Assembly: GCF_963576545.1 (NCBI RefSeq)
Contig: NC_083648.1
Span: 10,155,739-10,219,738, forward strand
Length of the DNA: 64,000 nucleotides
Direction: 5' to 3'
Source: Limanda limanda
Taxonomy: Eukaryota; Chordata; Actinopteri; Pleuronectiformes; Pleuronectidae
A program made the translations under genes and the position numbers. Every line of letters begins with the position of its first letter. The first letter of the stretch is position 1. The notes under the pieces were generated by a model. It made no database searches. It was not told the origin of the DNA and saw nothing but the letters and a program-made list of their open reading frames with translations. Shown here piece by piece: positions 1 through 10,362 of the stretch.

Positions 1-178
1 AGGTTGTCAGGCAGAGGGCCAAATCAGCCTCACAATATGTTGGATGCATGTTAATGTGTATTTTAAGACTTTCAAATTTGTGGGGACAAAAATTGGTTGG
101 AAAATAAATAAAAAATTATTCAAAAAAATTGTCTCAACAAAAAATGTGCGGACCCCCTGTTGAAGACCTCTGCATTAT
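1..178. repeat. dispersed repeat, family A (copy 1)
   Basis: This stretch resembles 18355-18510: both contain an AAATTTGTGGG...AAAATTGGTTG block, then an A-rich run, then GCGGACCCCC and a GTTGAAG-CCTCT block. It is therefore a dispersed repeat with at least two copies here. I cannot name the family. It runs directly into the left arm of the inverted repeat around cyp8b1. Confidence 0.55.
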
Positions 179-805
179 CTCAATGAGTATCCTCACAACC
201 ATAGAGAGACCTGCATGTGTGTGACATTTGACATGACTCAATGGGCATTAAAGGTTCATATTTGATTAATGTTTACATTTTAAATAGTATCCCGTTCCAT
301 GGAGCCAAATTGAGAGGGAGAAACTAAGATCCAACTAAGGTTTAAATTAATTTGCAAAATATGAATGTTAATGTATATTTTTCCCTGCCTGTAAATTTAA
401 ACTAAAGGCATGGGAGCAAAACAAATAGTATGCTCTTATGCATTATTTTCATTGGGGCTCTTGAGCTGAGTGGAGAACAGTGGTGCTTGTGTGAAATAAC
501 TATAGGAGGTTTTTGTGGAGATGAACTCTTCCAAACAGAATGAAAGCCAATAGCATTGATAGCTTGATGGAGAAATGAGCAGCATCAGACAAACCTGTTC
601 ACAGGTGACCAGAGCTCTGAATGTTCTATAGCTAAAAGATAGCTGTACAAAGTGATTTTTTATTTTCCAACATGATCAGACAATGAGCATCTATAATGAC
701 TTCTGCAGTCTTGACACTGTAAAAATATAAAGATTACAGGTGTTATTCATTCATCAAAGACAATGTATTTTCTTTCTACTTCACTCATTTAATCAACAGC
801 TCTGT
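179..805 (+). repeat. left arm of ~600-bp inverted repeat around cyp8b1
   Basis: Read on the plus strand, this arm matches the reverse complement of about 3485-4099. Shared landmarks in order are CAATGAGTATCCTCACAAC, CCTGCATGTGTGTGACATTTG, TTTGCAAAATATGAATGT, a GATGAACTCTTCCAAACAG block, ACCTGTTCACAGGTG, ACTTCTGCAGTCTTGACAC and GACAATGTATTTTCTTTC. The arms look roughly 80% alike by eye with small indels. The outer edge resembles the end of the telomere-like repeat found next to the other arm. Confidence 0.8.
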
Positions 806-1318
806 CATCATAAACTTAAACCTAAAAGCAAAAAGGAAAGTTTTGAAAAAAATGCATAATTTTCAGAAATTAGTACACATGTTATAGTCACTACAGGTGC
901 TGTTTTTGGACAGACAACTTTCCCAAATAAAACCTAACCTTTTTTTTCCGATCATTCCTTTGAAACCAGTTCCCTGACACTCAACAGATATGACTTGCTA
1001 AATGATGCTAGATGCTACTAAAGATAACAGCTTATTTTCTTGTATCTGAGTAAACCTGGCTAAGGAAACACAAAATTTGTCATGTCAACTGTTATTTAGA
1101 TGAGTTAATATTTAGGTTGGAATTGTATTTTTCGCACAAAATATTTAAACACATTTTATTGACACAATTAATGTGATTATCGACGGTACAATAATAAAGG
1201 TAAAACTTCATTGTGCAATCTAACATTTTTCAGAAGCATAATTTTCAAATGAAAGCTTAAAGACTTGATCAAACTCCAAAAAATATTTTGACAGAGATGT
1301 CAAAATGATTAGTTGGGT
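806..1318. other. 3' flank of cyp8b1
   Basis: AT-rich non-coding DNA between the left inverted-repeat arm and the cyp8b1 stop codon. It should hold the cyp8b1 3' untranslated region on the minus strand. Apart from the polyadenylation signal I see nothing recognisable. Confidence 0.5.
1155..1160 (-). terminator. polyadenylation signal of cyp8b1
   Basis: TTTATT on the plus strand is AATAAA on the minus strand, about 160 bases after the cyp8b1 stop codon. It is a plausible 3' end; other weak candidates exist nearby. Confidence 0.45.
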
Positions 1319-2854
1319 TTAAAATATTGGTCGGTATCGAAACTGGACCTCTCTGTCAGGGTGCATGGCTCCGATGCACCATCGCCTGAAGTCGATTTCA
1401 GGTATCTTCTCCTCAGGATTCTTCAGCTCAATCTCATAGTAGGCCAACACCAGGAAAACAAACTGCTTAACTTCACTAGAGGCAAAGAAACGCCCGGGAC
1501 ACATGGAGACCCCACCACCCCAGGGCATGGAGTAAAACTTCACCTTCTGCCCATTCTTGTAAAAGTCTGTTTTCTTGCTCCCATCAGGATTCAGAAAGCG
1601 GTCATATTTGAATGAATGTGGGTCAGGGTGGATCTCTGGGTTAATTTGAACAGCAGAATAAGGAAACATAGCTAATCTGTCACCTTTGCGGAGGAAATAT
1701 TCACGCTCATCTGCCATCTTGAGGGTCATATCCTGGAGCACATTTCTGGTGAGGAGAGTTGCAACAGAGAGTCGGAGGGTCTCTTCCAAAGCACTGTCCA
1801 GGATGGGTGTTTCCATCAGCATTTCATAGGTCAGGTTGATAGAAGGGCCACCAGGTCTGACTTCCTGCCCTGATTCCTTCAGAACCTTATCAATCTCTTC
1901 CTTCACTGCTTTCATGGCTTCTGGGTGTTTCATGAGGAAGAGGAGCAGCCAGAATGAAATGGACCCAGTGTTTGCCTGAGAGGCCCAAAGAAGCACGAAC
2001 ATGAATCTGTTTATCATTGAGTCCTTCATACCATTCTCCTCTAGATACTGGGCCATGTCCCGGATCCAGCCACTGACGTCGTTCTTCATCTTCATCTTCT
2101 GCACTGACAGAGTGTCACAGAATAGTTCCCTCAGCCTCTCTGCTTCCAACCTTTCCGTTGGTGAGAGGACCCCGTAGGGCAATTTGGGGAAGAGTTGGTC
2201 AAATTTACGAAACTCTTTAAACAAGGCTTTAGATTCCGCTCTGTTTTTTTCTTTGGCTTTCTCCTCACTTTCTTCTGACTTGGGAGATGCATTGCCATAC
2301 AGAGATAAGTAGCCGGCCCTGAAAAGGATATTGTAGCTGTACATAAACAGTCCATCTTCTTTCCAGCTGCTTTGGTCTGCTGCTGAGCCGATTTCATGAG
2401 ACATCAGATTCTGCAAATTATCCATCATAGCTTGTGCCAATACCTTTAGGCCGTCCCCCTTGAGGTACTTGTTGCTGGAGGCCTGGATAGCAGTGTGGAT
2501 ATCCCCCTCTGTCACCAATCCAAACACTCTGTGCAACAGCTGTTTAGCAAACGGATAGAAGTCCAGTTTTTCTCGACTCTCCTTAACAAAAGCCCCAAAC
2601 GACCGAGGATCCATAAGGAATGTGACATAAAACCCTCCCAGCTGCACTGTGAACACATCACCATGTTTTTGCTTCATCCTCTCGATGAATTTTAATGCGT
2701 TCCTGCGCAACTCCAAGACATGACCAAGCCAAGGGATGAGCCCCTTATCCAAAGGGGGTTCACCTGGTCGCTGCTGTCGAAACACACCAAGTAGGTAGAG
2801 TCCTCCAATCAAACAGGAGAGTAAAGCAAGAAGGAGCGGTAGCAGCAGTCCCAT
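1319..2854 (-). CDS. cyp8b1: sterol 12-alpha-hydroxylase (cytochrome P450 8B)
   Basis: A single uninterrupted 511-residue frame. The family 12-alpha-hydroxylates 7-alpha-hydroxy-4-cholesten-3-one in the endoplasmic reticulum of the liver, which sets the cholic acid share of bile acids. Seen in the protein: an N-terminal leucine-rich membrane anchor (about 3-25), a proline-rich hinge (about 30-37), and an I-helix with WASQANTG around 290-297, where Asn replaces the usual acidic residue, as in CYP7/CYP8 enzymes. The K-helix ExxR is E358-R361 and the haem loop is PWGGGVSMCPG with the ligand at C452. The length fits the family, and the lack of introns matches mammalian CYP8B1, so this is not evidence of a processed copy. 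No frame damage is visible. It lies wholly between the arms of a ~600-bp inverted repeat. Teleosts may carry several Cyp8b paralogues, so the paralogue number is uncertain. Confidence 0.93.
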   Translation of the reverse strand: MGLLLPLLLALLSCLIGGLYLLGVFRQQRPGEPPLDKGLIPWLGHVLELRRNALKFIERMKQKHGDVFTVQLGGFYVTFLMDPRSFGAFVKESREKLDFYPFAKQLLHRVFGLVTEGDIHTAIQASSNKYLKGDGLKVLAQAMMDNLQNLMSHEIGSAADQSSWKEDGLFMYSYNILFRAGYLSLYGNASPKSEESEEKAKEKNRAESKALFKEFRKFDQLFPKLPYGVLSPTERLEAERLRELFCDTLSVQKMKMKNDVSGWIRDMAQYLEENGMKDSMINRFMFVLLWASQANTGSISFWLLLFLMKHPEAMKAVKEEIDKVLKESGQEVRPGGPSINLTYEMLMETPILDSALEETLRLSVATLLTRNVLQDMTLKMADEREYFLRKGDRLAMFPYSAVQINPEIHPDPHSFKYDRFLNPDGSKKTDFYKNGQKVKFYSMPWGGGVSMCPGRFFASSEVKQFVFLVLAYYEIELKNPEEKIPEIDFRRWCIGAMHPDREVQFRYRPIF

Positions 2855-3057
2855 GACTGATTCCTGTCACGGACTCACAATGATTAGGAGTTAGGCTCCA
2901 CATCCCACATTATGTAGAGAAACGTTGCTCCTCCCTTTTGGGTTCAGATTCAGGTAAGTGCATAATCAGTGAAAAAGGGAATTTTCCATGAACAGCCAAC
3001 CACATGTTTACTTGTTATACACATTATGGTCATATAAGAAGAGGTTTTGCCTCAGTC
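2855..3057 (-). promoter_or_regulatory. probable cyp8b1 promoter and 5' UTR
   Basis: Only about 200 bases separate the cyp8b1 start codon from a hAT-like repeat end at 3058, so the core promoter probably lies here. I see no clear TATA box. The assignment rests on position. Confidence 0.35.
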
Positions 3058-3484
3058 CAGGGATAGGCAACCTTTACTATCAAAAGAGCCATTTCTCCCC
3101 CTCTCCCCCCAAATAACATTTGTCTAGAGTAGCAAAACATATTTGATAACACAGCTTATAGTTTTATATATAGTTATACTCTCTATATAAAAAACTATAG
3201 TTTCTTGCATTCATTAAATTATAGAACGACAATAAAGAAAACTGTTGACCTTTTATTGCTATTTTTACCTGTTACAACAAAGAAAATCACTGAACTCTTA
3301 TTAAGAGGGAAACTAAATACACTGGCATGTGTAGGCCTACTTTGAAATAAATTAAACACAGAACTATGCAGGCCTATTTGAGTCCTCCCCATATTTGTGG
3401 GAAATCTAAAAAATAAGAAGTACACTACTTTAAAATAAATAAAACATATAGCTGCCAGGCCGTAGACGACGTAATAGGATGTGA
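3058..3484. mobile_element. hAT-type DNA transposon remnant (one end)
   Basis: The segment starts with CAGGGATAGGCAACC and continues with an AAAGAGCCATTT block and a GCAAAACATATTTGATAAC block. This is the form of a common terminal sequence of non-autonomous hAT elements in vertebrates. No matching opposite terminus was found, and the remainder is AT-rich and decayed. It inserted just upstream of cyp8b1, inside the inverted-repeat interval. Confidence 0.5.
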
Positions 3485-4099
3485 CGCATATTTTAGCTGG
3501 CAACTTATTAAAACAAAGAGTGAAAGAAAATACATTGTCTTTCATAAATGAATAACATCTGTAATCATTATTGTTTTACAGTGTCAAGACTGCAGAAGTC
3601 ATTACAGATATTCATTGTGTGAAAATAAAAATCACTTTGTAAACATCTTAAGCTCAACTAACTATTATCTATATAAAATTCCGAGCTCTGGCCACCTGTG
3701 AACAGGTTTGTCTGGTGCTGCTCATTTCTCCATCATGCTATCAATGCTGTTAGCTTTCATTCTGTTTGGAAGAGTTCATCTCCACAAAAACCCCACTGTT
3801 CTTCACTCAACTCAAGAGCCCCCATTAAAATTATGCATAAGAGCATACATATTTGTTTTGCTCCCATGCCTCTAGAATAAATTTACAGGCAGGGAAAAAA
3901 ATACATTTACATTCATATTTTGCAAATTAATTTAAATCTTAGCTGGATCTTAGTTTCTCCCTCTCAATTTGGCTAGATGCAGTGTGACACTATTCAAAAT
4001 GTAAACATTAATCAAATATGAACCTTTAATACCCGTCATGTCAAATGTCACACACATGCAGGTCTCTCTATAGTTGTGAGGATACTCATTGACGTAATG
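3485..4099 (-). repeat. right arm of ~600-bp inverted repeat around cyp8b1
   Basis: Reverse-complement partner of 179-805, with the same blocks in mirrored order. Its outer edge runs into the telomere-like dispersed repeat at 4100. The arms enclose 2.7 kb holding cyp8b1. It may be a terminal repeat of one large insertion or simply a second copy of a repeat in opposite orientation; the sequence alone does not decide. Confidence 0.8.
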
Positions 4100-4330
4100 C
4101 ATTCCCCAGCCCCTTACCCTAACCTTAACCATCAGAACTAAATGCCAACCGTTGCCCCAACCCTAGCCTAAACCTAAGTCTTAAACTTAAGTGAAGTCCA
4201 AACCCTGAGGAAGGTCCGACCAAAACCTCCTCACTTTTAATAAATATCCTTACTCATAGGGTCTATGCTTTAAATTAAATTGTCCTAACATAGGTATGAG
4301 TACAGGAACACAAACACACACACACACAGA
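4100..4330. repeat. telomere-like dispersed repeat with CA tail
   Basis: Degenerate CCCTAACCTTAACC units followed by AACTAAATGCC, AAGTCTTAA and CCTCACTTTT blocks and ending in (CA)n. The same block order occurs at 18511-18690. This sequence type is widespread in teleost introns. It is a dispersed repeat, not an interstitial telomere array, because the hexamers are not uniform. Confidence 0.6.
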
Positions 4331-4378
4331 GCTACATTAAGAAAAGCTACGTTTTAGAGGTCCAAAGTTACATGACGG

Positions 4379-4585
4379 TTAATTTCTTTGTGAATGAATG
4401 GGGTGGTAGTTATAGTCATCCTGGATCAAACAGATGAACACTTGGTGGTCATGGTAATGGAGGCGGAAGGGCTGGGGAACAATGGGGCCTTTGGCAGGAT
4501 GCTGGTCTCCTGAGTGTCCTGCCTGTACTTGGTGGTGAGGGGTCTTGAAGAAAAATGACCCATTGTCCGTGTCATCCCTCTGAGC
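4379..4585 (-). CDS. candidate 3'-terminal coding exon, unidentified
   Basis: On the minus strand a pyrimidine-rich tract ending in CTGCTCAG (acceptor at 4586-4590) is followed by an open frame to a stop at 4379. In one phase it reads AQRDDTDNGSFFFKTPHHQ and onward, with a His/Tyr-rich end (RLHYHDHQVF). A second phase is also open to about 4426 and contains SSRPLTTKYRQDTQ. The composition is less random than the neighbouring DNA, but I recognise no family and could not join it to an upstream exon. A short ATG-to-GTAAGA segment at 5697-5736 does not join it in frame. It could be a fragment of a small fish gene or a chance ORF. Confidence 0.22.
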   Translation of the reverse strand, partial: AQRDDTDNGSFFFKTPHHQVQAGHSGDQHPAKGPIVPQPFRLHYHDHQVFICLIQDDYNYHPIHSQRN

Positions 4586-4944
4586 CTGAGCAGTGAAACA
4601 GAACCTCTGGATTCCTGCCCAGGATGCTCCACCATGTTGTATAGAATAAGTTACAAGTGATAAGTAACATCTATTACCATGCTGTCGGTTAGGATGACAG
4701 CTACAGGGATGATTGCATTTTCTTTGCATGAACGTGGACTTCGGCACCATAATTATTTGAAATGATAATGACGACTACTGGGTCATTTAAAAGGAAGTGT
4801 CAGAAAAGAACAAGGATTGCTTGTTGCATTTCTAATGTAGACATTTTCTATACAATCAAAGGATAGTGTATCCTGTTTAAACAACATTAAACAAACAAGG
4901 AAATAAGATTTATTTACAGAGATATTGTTTAAAATAACAATATT

Positions 4945-5090
4945 GGCTCAAACTAACCCCAATGTTACATCAGGGGAACTTACTGCAAATTAGCTATGAC
5001 GTTTGTCTACAGTCAGTTCCTTCATTGGACCAGCAAATGTTACTCATTGACAGCTTGATTATTTCAATCAGTATTGGGGCTTTTATCTTT
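4945..5090 (+). repeat. left arm of second inverted repeat
   Basis: About 145 bases that match the reverse complement of 6087-6232. Shared blocks are TGGCTCAAACT, CCCCAATGTTACATC, GTCAGTTCCTTCAT, TGTTACTCATTGACAGCTTG and CAGTATTGGGG. The arms are similar by eye at over 80%. With the ~1-kb spacer the unit resembles a non-autonomous DNA transposon of about 1.3 kb, but I could not define a target-site duplication. Confidence 0.75.
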
Positions 5091-6086
5091 AACTGGTGAG
5101 TGACAACAGTCTACGGATCATTCACCTCAGTTGGTATCTGTACAGTTTTACAAAATATTTGGAATGCACTTGAGGATTCTGTGTTGTGTTAACATGACTA
5201 CCATCTAGTGGCTAAAATTGTCCACTAAGAGAAGAGAAAGATGAGCTGTAAGCTAGTCTATAGATATCATCAAAAAATATATTACAACAATGCAAGGCAA
5301 TTGTAAAGAAATTACGGAAATTATTATCAATAATAATTAATCAGACAAATGTATTTTGAGATACCAATCAACGGTACATTTATGGCAGCAGTATTCTGTC
5401 ATCTTGTTTGTTATTTTAATGATGAAACTTCACATTCTTCAAACAACTTGTAGTGTTGCCCTTAACTACACTTAGAATGTTGTGTTGTCATAGAATTTGT
5501 ATTTGTTTTAGTTTTAGTTTGTGGTATTTCTTTGACTAATATCCAATGCATGGTTGTATTGTGTAACCTCCAGTTGTGTGATTTCCAGAGATGGATGAAG
5601 TACAGCTGTTAAAAGTGATGACTAAATATAAATGACATTTACTCATCTCCTTAACAGTTAGTTCTCCGACGTTGCTGTGTCGTAACCTATTCTTACCTTT
5701 GCTGTCAGGGTGCGTATTTAGTCTTTTTGGGCCCATCGTGAGATTTGGTTTTGAGGTCCCTCTTCACATAAGAACCATTTAATCCATAACATACAAAACA
5801 TTTACTGTTACAAACGTGCATAAATATTTAATTTGCCATGAATCGTGTCAACAGTTTGAAGCAACTTGTTTCGCCAGAGAGTGGAGATTTCATTAAAGAC
5901 TTTTAACTTGAACTTTACTTGTTGTGATAAAACCTTGAATTACAGTTTAATGAATTTGCGTTTGAGAAAATGTATATAATTCCACACTTTTCCACATAAT
6001 AAAGCATGAGTTTGATAAAAAAAATGACATTCTATGAAGCTGTAGATTTTTATGACAAGGGACAAAAAAAAAAAGATAATATAACA
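5091..6086. other. AT-rich interior of the second inverted-repeat unit
   Basis: Roughly 1 kb of AT-rich DNA between the two arms. No transposase-like frame is visible, which fits a non-autonomous element. A block near 5205 (CATCTAGTGGC) is of a kind often seen in vertebrate repeats. Confidence 0.4.
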
Positions 6087-6232
6087 TAACAACCCCAATA
6101 CTGATAGAAATAATCAAGCTGTCAATGAGTAACATATGCTGCTACGATGAAGGAACTGACTGCACACAAACGTCACAGCTAACTTACAGTAAGGTCCCCC
6201 GATGTAACATTGGGGTGAGTTTGAGCCATTTA
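6087..6232 (-). repeat. right arm of second inverted repeat
   Basis: Mirror partner of 4945-5090. It starts with CCCCAATACTG and ends with GTTTGAGCCA. Confidence 0.75.
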
Positions 6233-7880
6233 ATGTGGGAAGAAGATGAAAAGTGTTAATTCTTTACTGTTTATTTCTATGGTATTTGTTTCCTCGACCA
6301 AGAATTGCCCCAGAGAATGCATGCAACGATGATAGGATACAGAGCAGTGGATTGAACATAAGAGGGAAGAGCAAGCTCATTATTATTGTTGACCCCAGCC
6401 GAAATCAACAGAGGGAGAGATGCATCAGTAAAGAATCTGAAGGAGAGGGTTGTCTCTACTTTATTGTTGTAGAAAAAAAGACATGCATTCCACTTGTCAC
6501 ACAGCAGTGCCAAAATTTAAGATCGGATCTACATGCCTCATCTCGATTGACTAGATCATGCAGTTTTTTTTTATTACTGACTTAAACGTCACACCTATCC
6601 AGTATGTGCACATACAGTTATGATCTGAGTTTTTATTGCTTAAGTGTGTTAGAGATATGGTATATTTCTGTTATCTTTGGGGTCCTGCAGCGTTGCTACT
6701 AGTGTCTGGACCTCACTGAGATGGAGAAGGGCAACGGCACTAAAGCGTCTGGAAGGAAGGAAGGAAGGAAGGAGGAGGAGCTGCAGTAAACATATCTCTT
6801 GTAGTCCAAATGACCCTGACTAGGTCTGCTGGTCCTTTGGGCTTGCCTCAGATCAGCCCATGACATAGTCAGTTAAGACAAGATAATGTCAAAGATTAAA
6901 GCCCTGTAGCTCCGCAAGCAAAGCCCTTTTATTTTGTTTATTTGAATGGGTAGTTGTGTGGTGGATTTTCCTGCCCTGATATTGGTGAATAAAACAATAA
7001 AAATGTTGTAGATCTTGTGAACTGAATGTTATTTTGCATATGATCTGTTATGATAAACTGTGCCCTAATTTTATTTCCCTACATGATGGTCAAATTTCTG
7101 TTTCATCACCCTGTTAGGGGAACATTCGGACGAGGAAATACTTCACTTTTCTCCGTTGTCAAGCTATCGATCATGTAATTTTAGAAACACAAGGATACTC
7201 CAGGTCCCTAAAAGGGACATATTATTTGGAAAATACAGTTGACACCACCAAAGTGTTATATATACGGGCCTGTCGTTGAATACATCAGTATATTATATAC
7301 CAGTCTTGTTTTCAGGATGTCTTTATTCTTTTCCGGGACCGTTGTGATCCACATGCTGTCCAGCAGACTGAAAGTAGTTTGTGCTCTGCTCATGTTTAGA
7401 AATGAAAACATACAACAGCTTCTCTCATGAATAATATTATCGCTTAAGTATTTTCATTCAGAATGAGGACATTGGCTCTGTGCAGTGTTTTGTTCAATTG
7501 AGCTACAATTTGTGGACAGTTTGCCAGCAAGAGTGAAAAGTAATCAAAATTAAGTGACAGAGGAATTTAGGAAATTACACTATAGGTCAAATTAGTTTTG
7601 ACAAAGGTCAAGGGTTATTATGACAGAAACATCCAGCGGGTGAAGCAAAGCTGATGCAATTCTCTGCAGCTTCCAGATAAGAAGGACGTTTTTTTATTGC
7701 AATCCTTCTCTACTCAGAAACATATAAATATAAACGAAGGATGAATTTTCTGATCACGATGCCTGTGAAGTTCCACGAAATAAATTATTTAGTTTTTAGC
7801 TGCAAATATTTACTATCAGAATGCCTGTAGCATCTCCAAGCACAAAAATGACAATTTCTTCTCAAACAGGGACCAAGGCT
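6233..7880. other. gene-free stretch
   Basis: No conserved coding frame seen. It contains a short GGAA microsatellite and otherwise ordinary AT-rich sequence. Confidence 0.5.
6751..6780. repeat. (GGAA)n microsatellite
   Basis: Five to six tandem GGAA units followed by GGAGGAGGAG. Confidence 0.9.
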
Positions 7881-7938
7881 AGAAGCAAAAACAAAAACTT
7901 GCCCACTCAAAGAGTCAAACCAATGACTGTCTAGGCAT
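7881..7938 (-). repeat. left arm of third inverted repeat
   Basis: The reverse complement of this block matches 9238-9294: both share CTAGACAGTCATTGGTTTGA and then TTTTTGTTTTTGCTT. The similarity is about 80% over ~57 bases. The pair encloses about 1.3 kb. Confidence 0.7.
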
Positions 7939-9237
7939 TTTATTTGATATATTTGATATCTGATACAATAGTTCAGTGCTTTCAGTAATTTGACAAACAA
8001 CAACACACACCAAGTTAATGTTGATGTCTAGTTGACAATGAAAATTAGAATTTGATGGAATACATAAAGACTTATATTCGAACTTAATTAATACCATAAA
8101 TGTATGACCAGGGTATGCTTGGCAAAATTCCTGCAACTGAGCCGAGGTACAATGACAATGATAACAACTTTGCAGATTTTTAACAGCGTAATGCACACAC
8201 ATCACAAGTTGCTTTGCTCATATGTGGGAGAAGCTGGCCAAGGAAAGTTGTTGGCATCCACCTCAAGGCTTTTCATCTCAGTCGCTTCAGTAGAGTCCGG
8301 CCTTAGTAAAACTGGCACGGGACGCACTCACCCTGGGGGTAGGGTAGGCTCAGCTGAGAAACTGGGAGAAAAATGAACAAATGAGATAGGACTGCCACCA
8401 CTCTAAAGCTGCCTATGGGATAGCCTAAAACAGGCTGGTGAGAGCAGTTTAATGATGATAGTGGTCGGAGAGATGGAAGAGAGGGAGGGGTCTGAGCACC
8501 AAGTTGCATGTTTTTTGCTCTGGTGTCTTGTGTCACTCTTTCCTCTAAGGGAGGGGGAGGGGGGCATCCAAGTCACATGGTGGAGCTCGATCTGTTACGT
8601 AAACACAGACCTCCACAGCCCCCAGCCTGCTCGCATCAACTTTGTTCAGTAAATCCATGTGGATAAAACTCTTGCGTTGACATTGGTGGCGGACAAGGAG
8701 AGTTGTCGAGATCTTCACTCCTCGGCACTGCATCGCACTTGGCGACGCTGCAAACCCTCACAGCTCCCAGTGACCTCTGAAAATGTCTGGGACATAGACA
8801 TCATGTCATTAAAACATTTGTGCAATTGAAGACATCATACATGTATGATATGATATGATTGTACAGTGAGTTCTCACGTGCACCACAATAATTTTTTGTC
8901 ATTTTGCCAAGTACAGTGTGTTCATTTGTCAGCCGTTATGTTAGATTTCGTAAGATATGTTAAAGATGCTACCGTAATAAAAAAAAATCTGATTTAAATC
9001 TTACATTTGACTCTAAATATAACTTTAACCTTATGAATATTAAACACTGTCATTTAGTTGTCACAGGATGCCAGTGGTGCCTCATAACAAGAGCAATGTC
9101 AAGCAATGTCTTGCAGGGGGAGTTCTGGAATATTTCCTGGCTCTGGGCAGTGCAATCAATATTTATCAACGTGAGCTAGTTTCCCAAAGCTAGAAAAGCC
9201 CGAATTGTCAGAGGACACATGCGGTGACAACATTTTC
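7939..9237. other. gene-free interior of the third inverted-repeat pair
   Basis: Several short frames exist on both strands between 8100 and 8730, but none looks like a known protein or has consistent splice context. Nothing else recognised. Confidence 0.4.
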
Positions 9238-9294
9238 ATGTCTAGACAGTCATTGGTTTGACTCCTCGACTTTGCACATTTTTGTTTTTGCTTT
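9238..9294 (+). repeat. right arm of third inverted repeat
   Basis: Mirror partner of 7881-7938. Confidence 0.7.
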
Positions 9295-10256
9295 AAATAA
9301 CTGGGAACATTTCAAATATTTTACTGCAGTCTCAAAAACAAACTGAAAGGAAATTAGAAATCTATTATCTCATAATTACACTTTTTTACATAAATGCCAT
9401 TATTATTAGAACTATAATAATGAAGTCCATTTTCTTTAATAATTCCAATACAATACAATTGTTTGTTTTTCTTGTTTACTTCTCTAAATGCATGGTATAG
9501 AAGAAGTGGAGGAAAAAATCATGTTTTTCTTTTAGGGAGAGATTTATGTTTGTGTTTATTAATATCTAAGATGTTCTCAGTGTCCATCCTCTCTGGGTGT
9601 TCATTGTAAACCGCAGCCATGGGCAGAAAGTTCTACCAGCTGTCGAGGAACATCAACTTTAATTGACTTAAAGTCAAAATCCCACTAACTCTCACTTCTC
9701 AGTCATTTTCACCATCTGCGTCTCGTGGATGATGGGTAGATTGAGGAAGATGGAAGAAAAGAGGAATGCATCACAACTTAAAAACACGTGCTCATCTGTC
9801 CCTTAGGGACTGCACATGTCCAAACCCCAAATGCTCTAGTCATTCCAGCAGCATCCCCCGTCGTCTTTTCCTCAGCTCGGGCTGCTCGCTACGCCACATC
9901 TCCTCAGTCAGATGGAGAGGGGAGGCTTTAAGGCAAGGCCTCTGGAGGAAGAGTCCTGCAGGCCCAGATGGCTGGCTCTCAGACCACAAACAACTCAAAC
10001 AGAACGAGATCTGAATGCAAGGACTTCTCATGCGCTTATATTATTTTCCTTCAGATATGAGTTGTTGCAGTTGTCATCAATCACTAAAATGTAAAATGTG
10101 TTCATATTTAATCATATTCACGAATCACAATTTGTCTCATAGGGCTAAACAAGGTGAAACATCCTCTGTTCTTAACCCTAAAAAAAAAATACCCCCAACA
10201 AACTATTAACAGGGGGAAAACATGTGAGGGATTCCTCTCCCAGGACGTACGGATTG

Positions 10257-10362
10257 CCACCATGGTCTACAATCGTGATAAGATATCACCACGATCAGAA
10301 TCCATGATCCGCCATCACGACCAGATCTGATTCACGATCCACCATCATGATCTATGGTCTAT
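10257..10362. repeat. degenerate GATC-rich short tandem-like repeat
   Basis: Variants of CCATCATGATC / CACGATC recur about every 12-35 bases, bracketed by CCATGGTCTAC and CTATGGTCTATG. This may be the end of a decayed transposable element. I cannot name it. Confidence 0.5.

Noticed and set aside
4100..4250. Interstitial telomere array
   Set aside because: The CCCTAA-like units are irregular and followed by fixed non-telomeric blocks also present at 18.5 kb, so it is a dispersed repeat.
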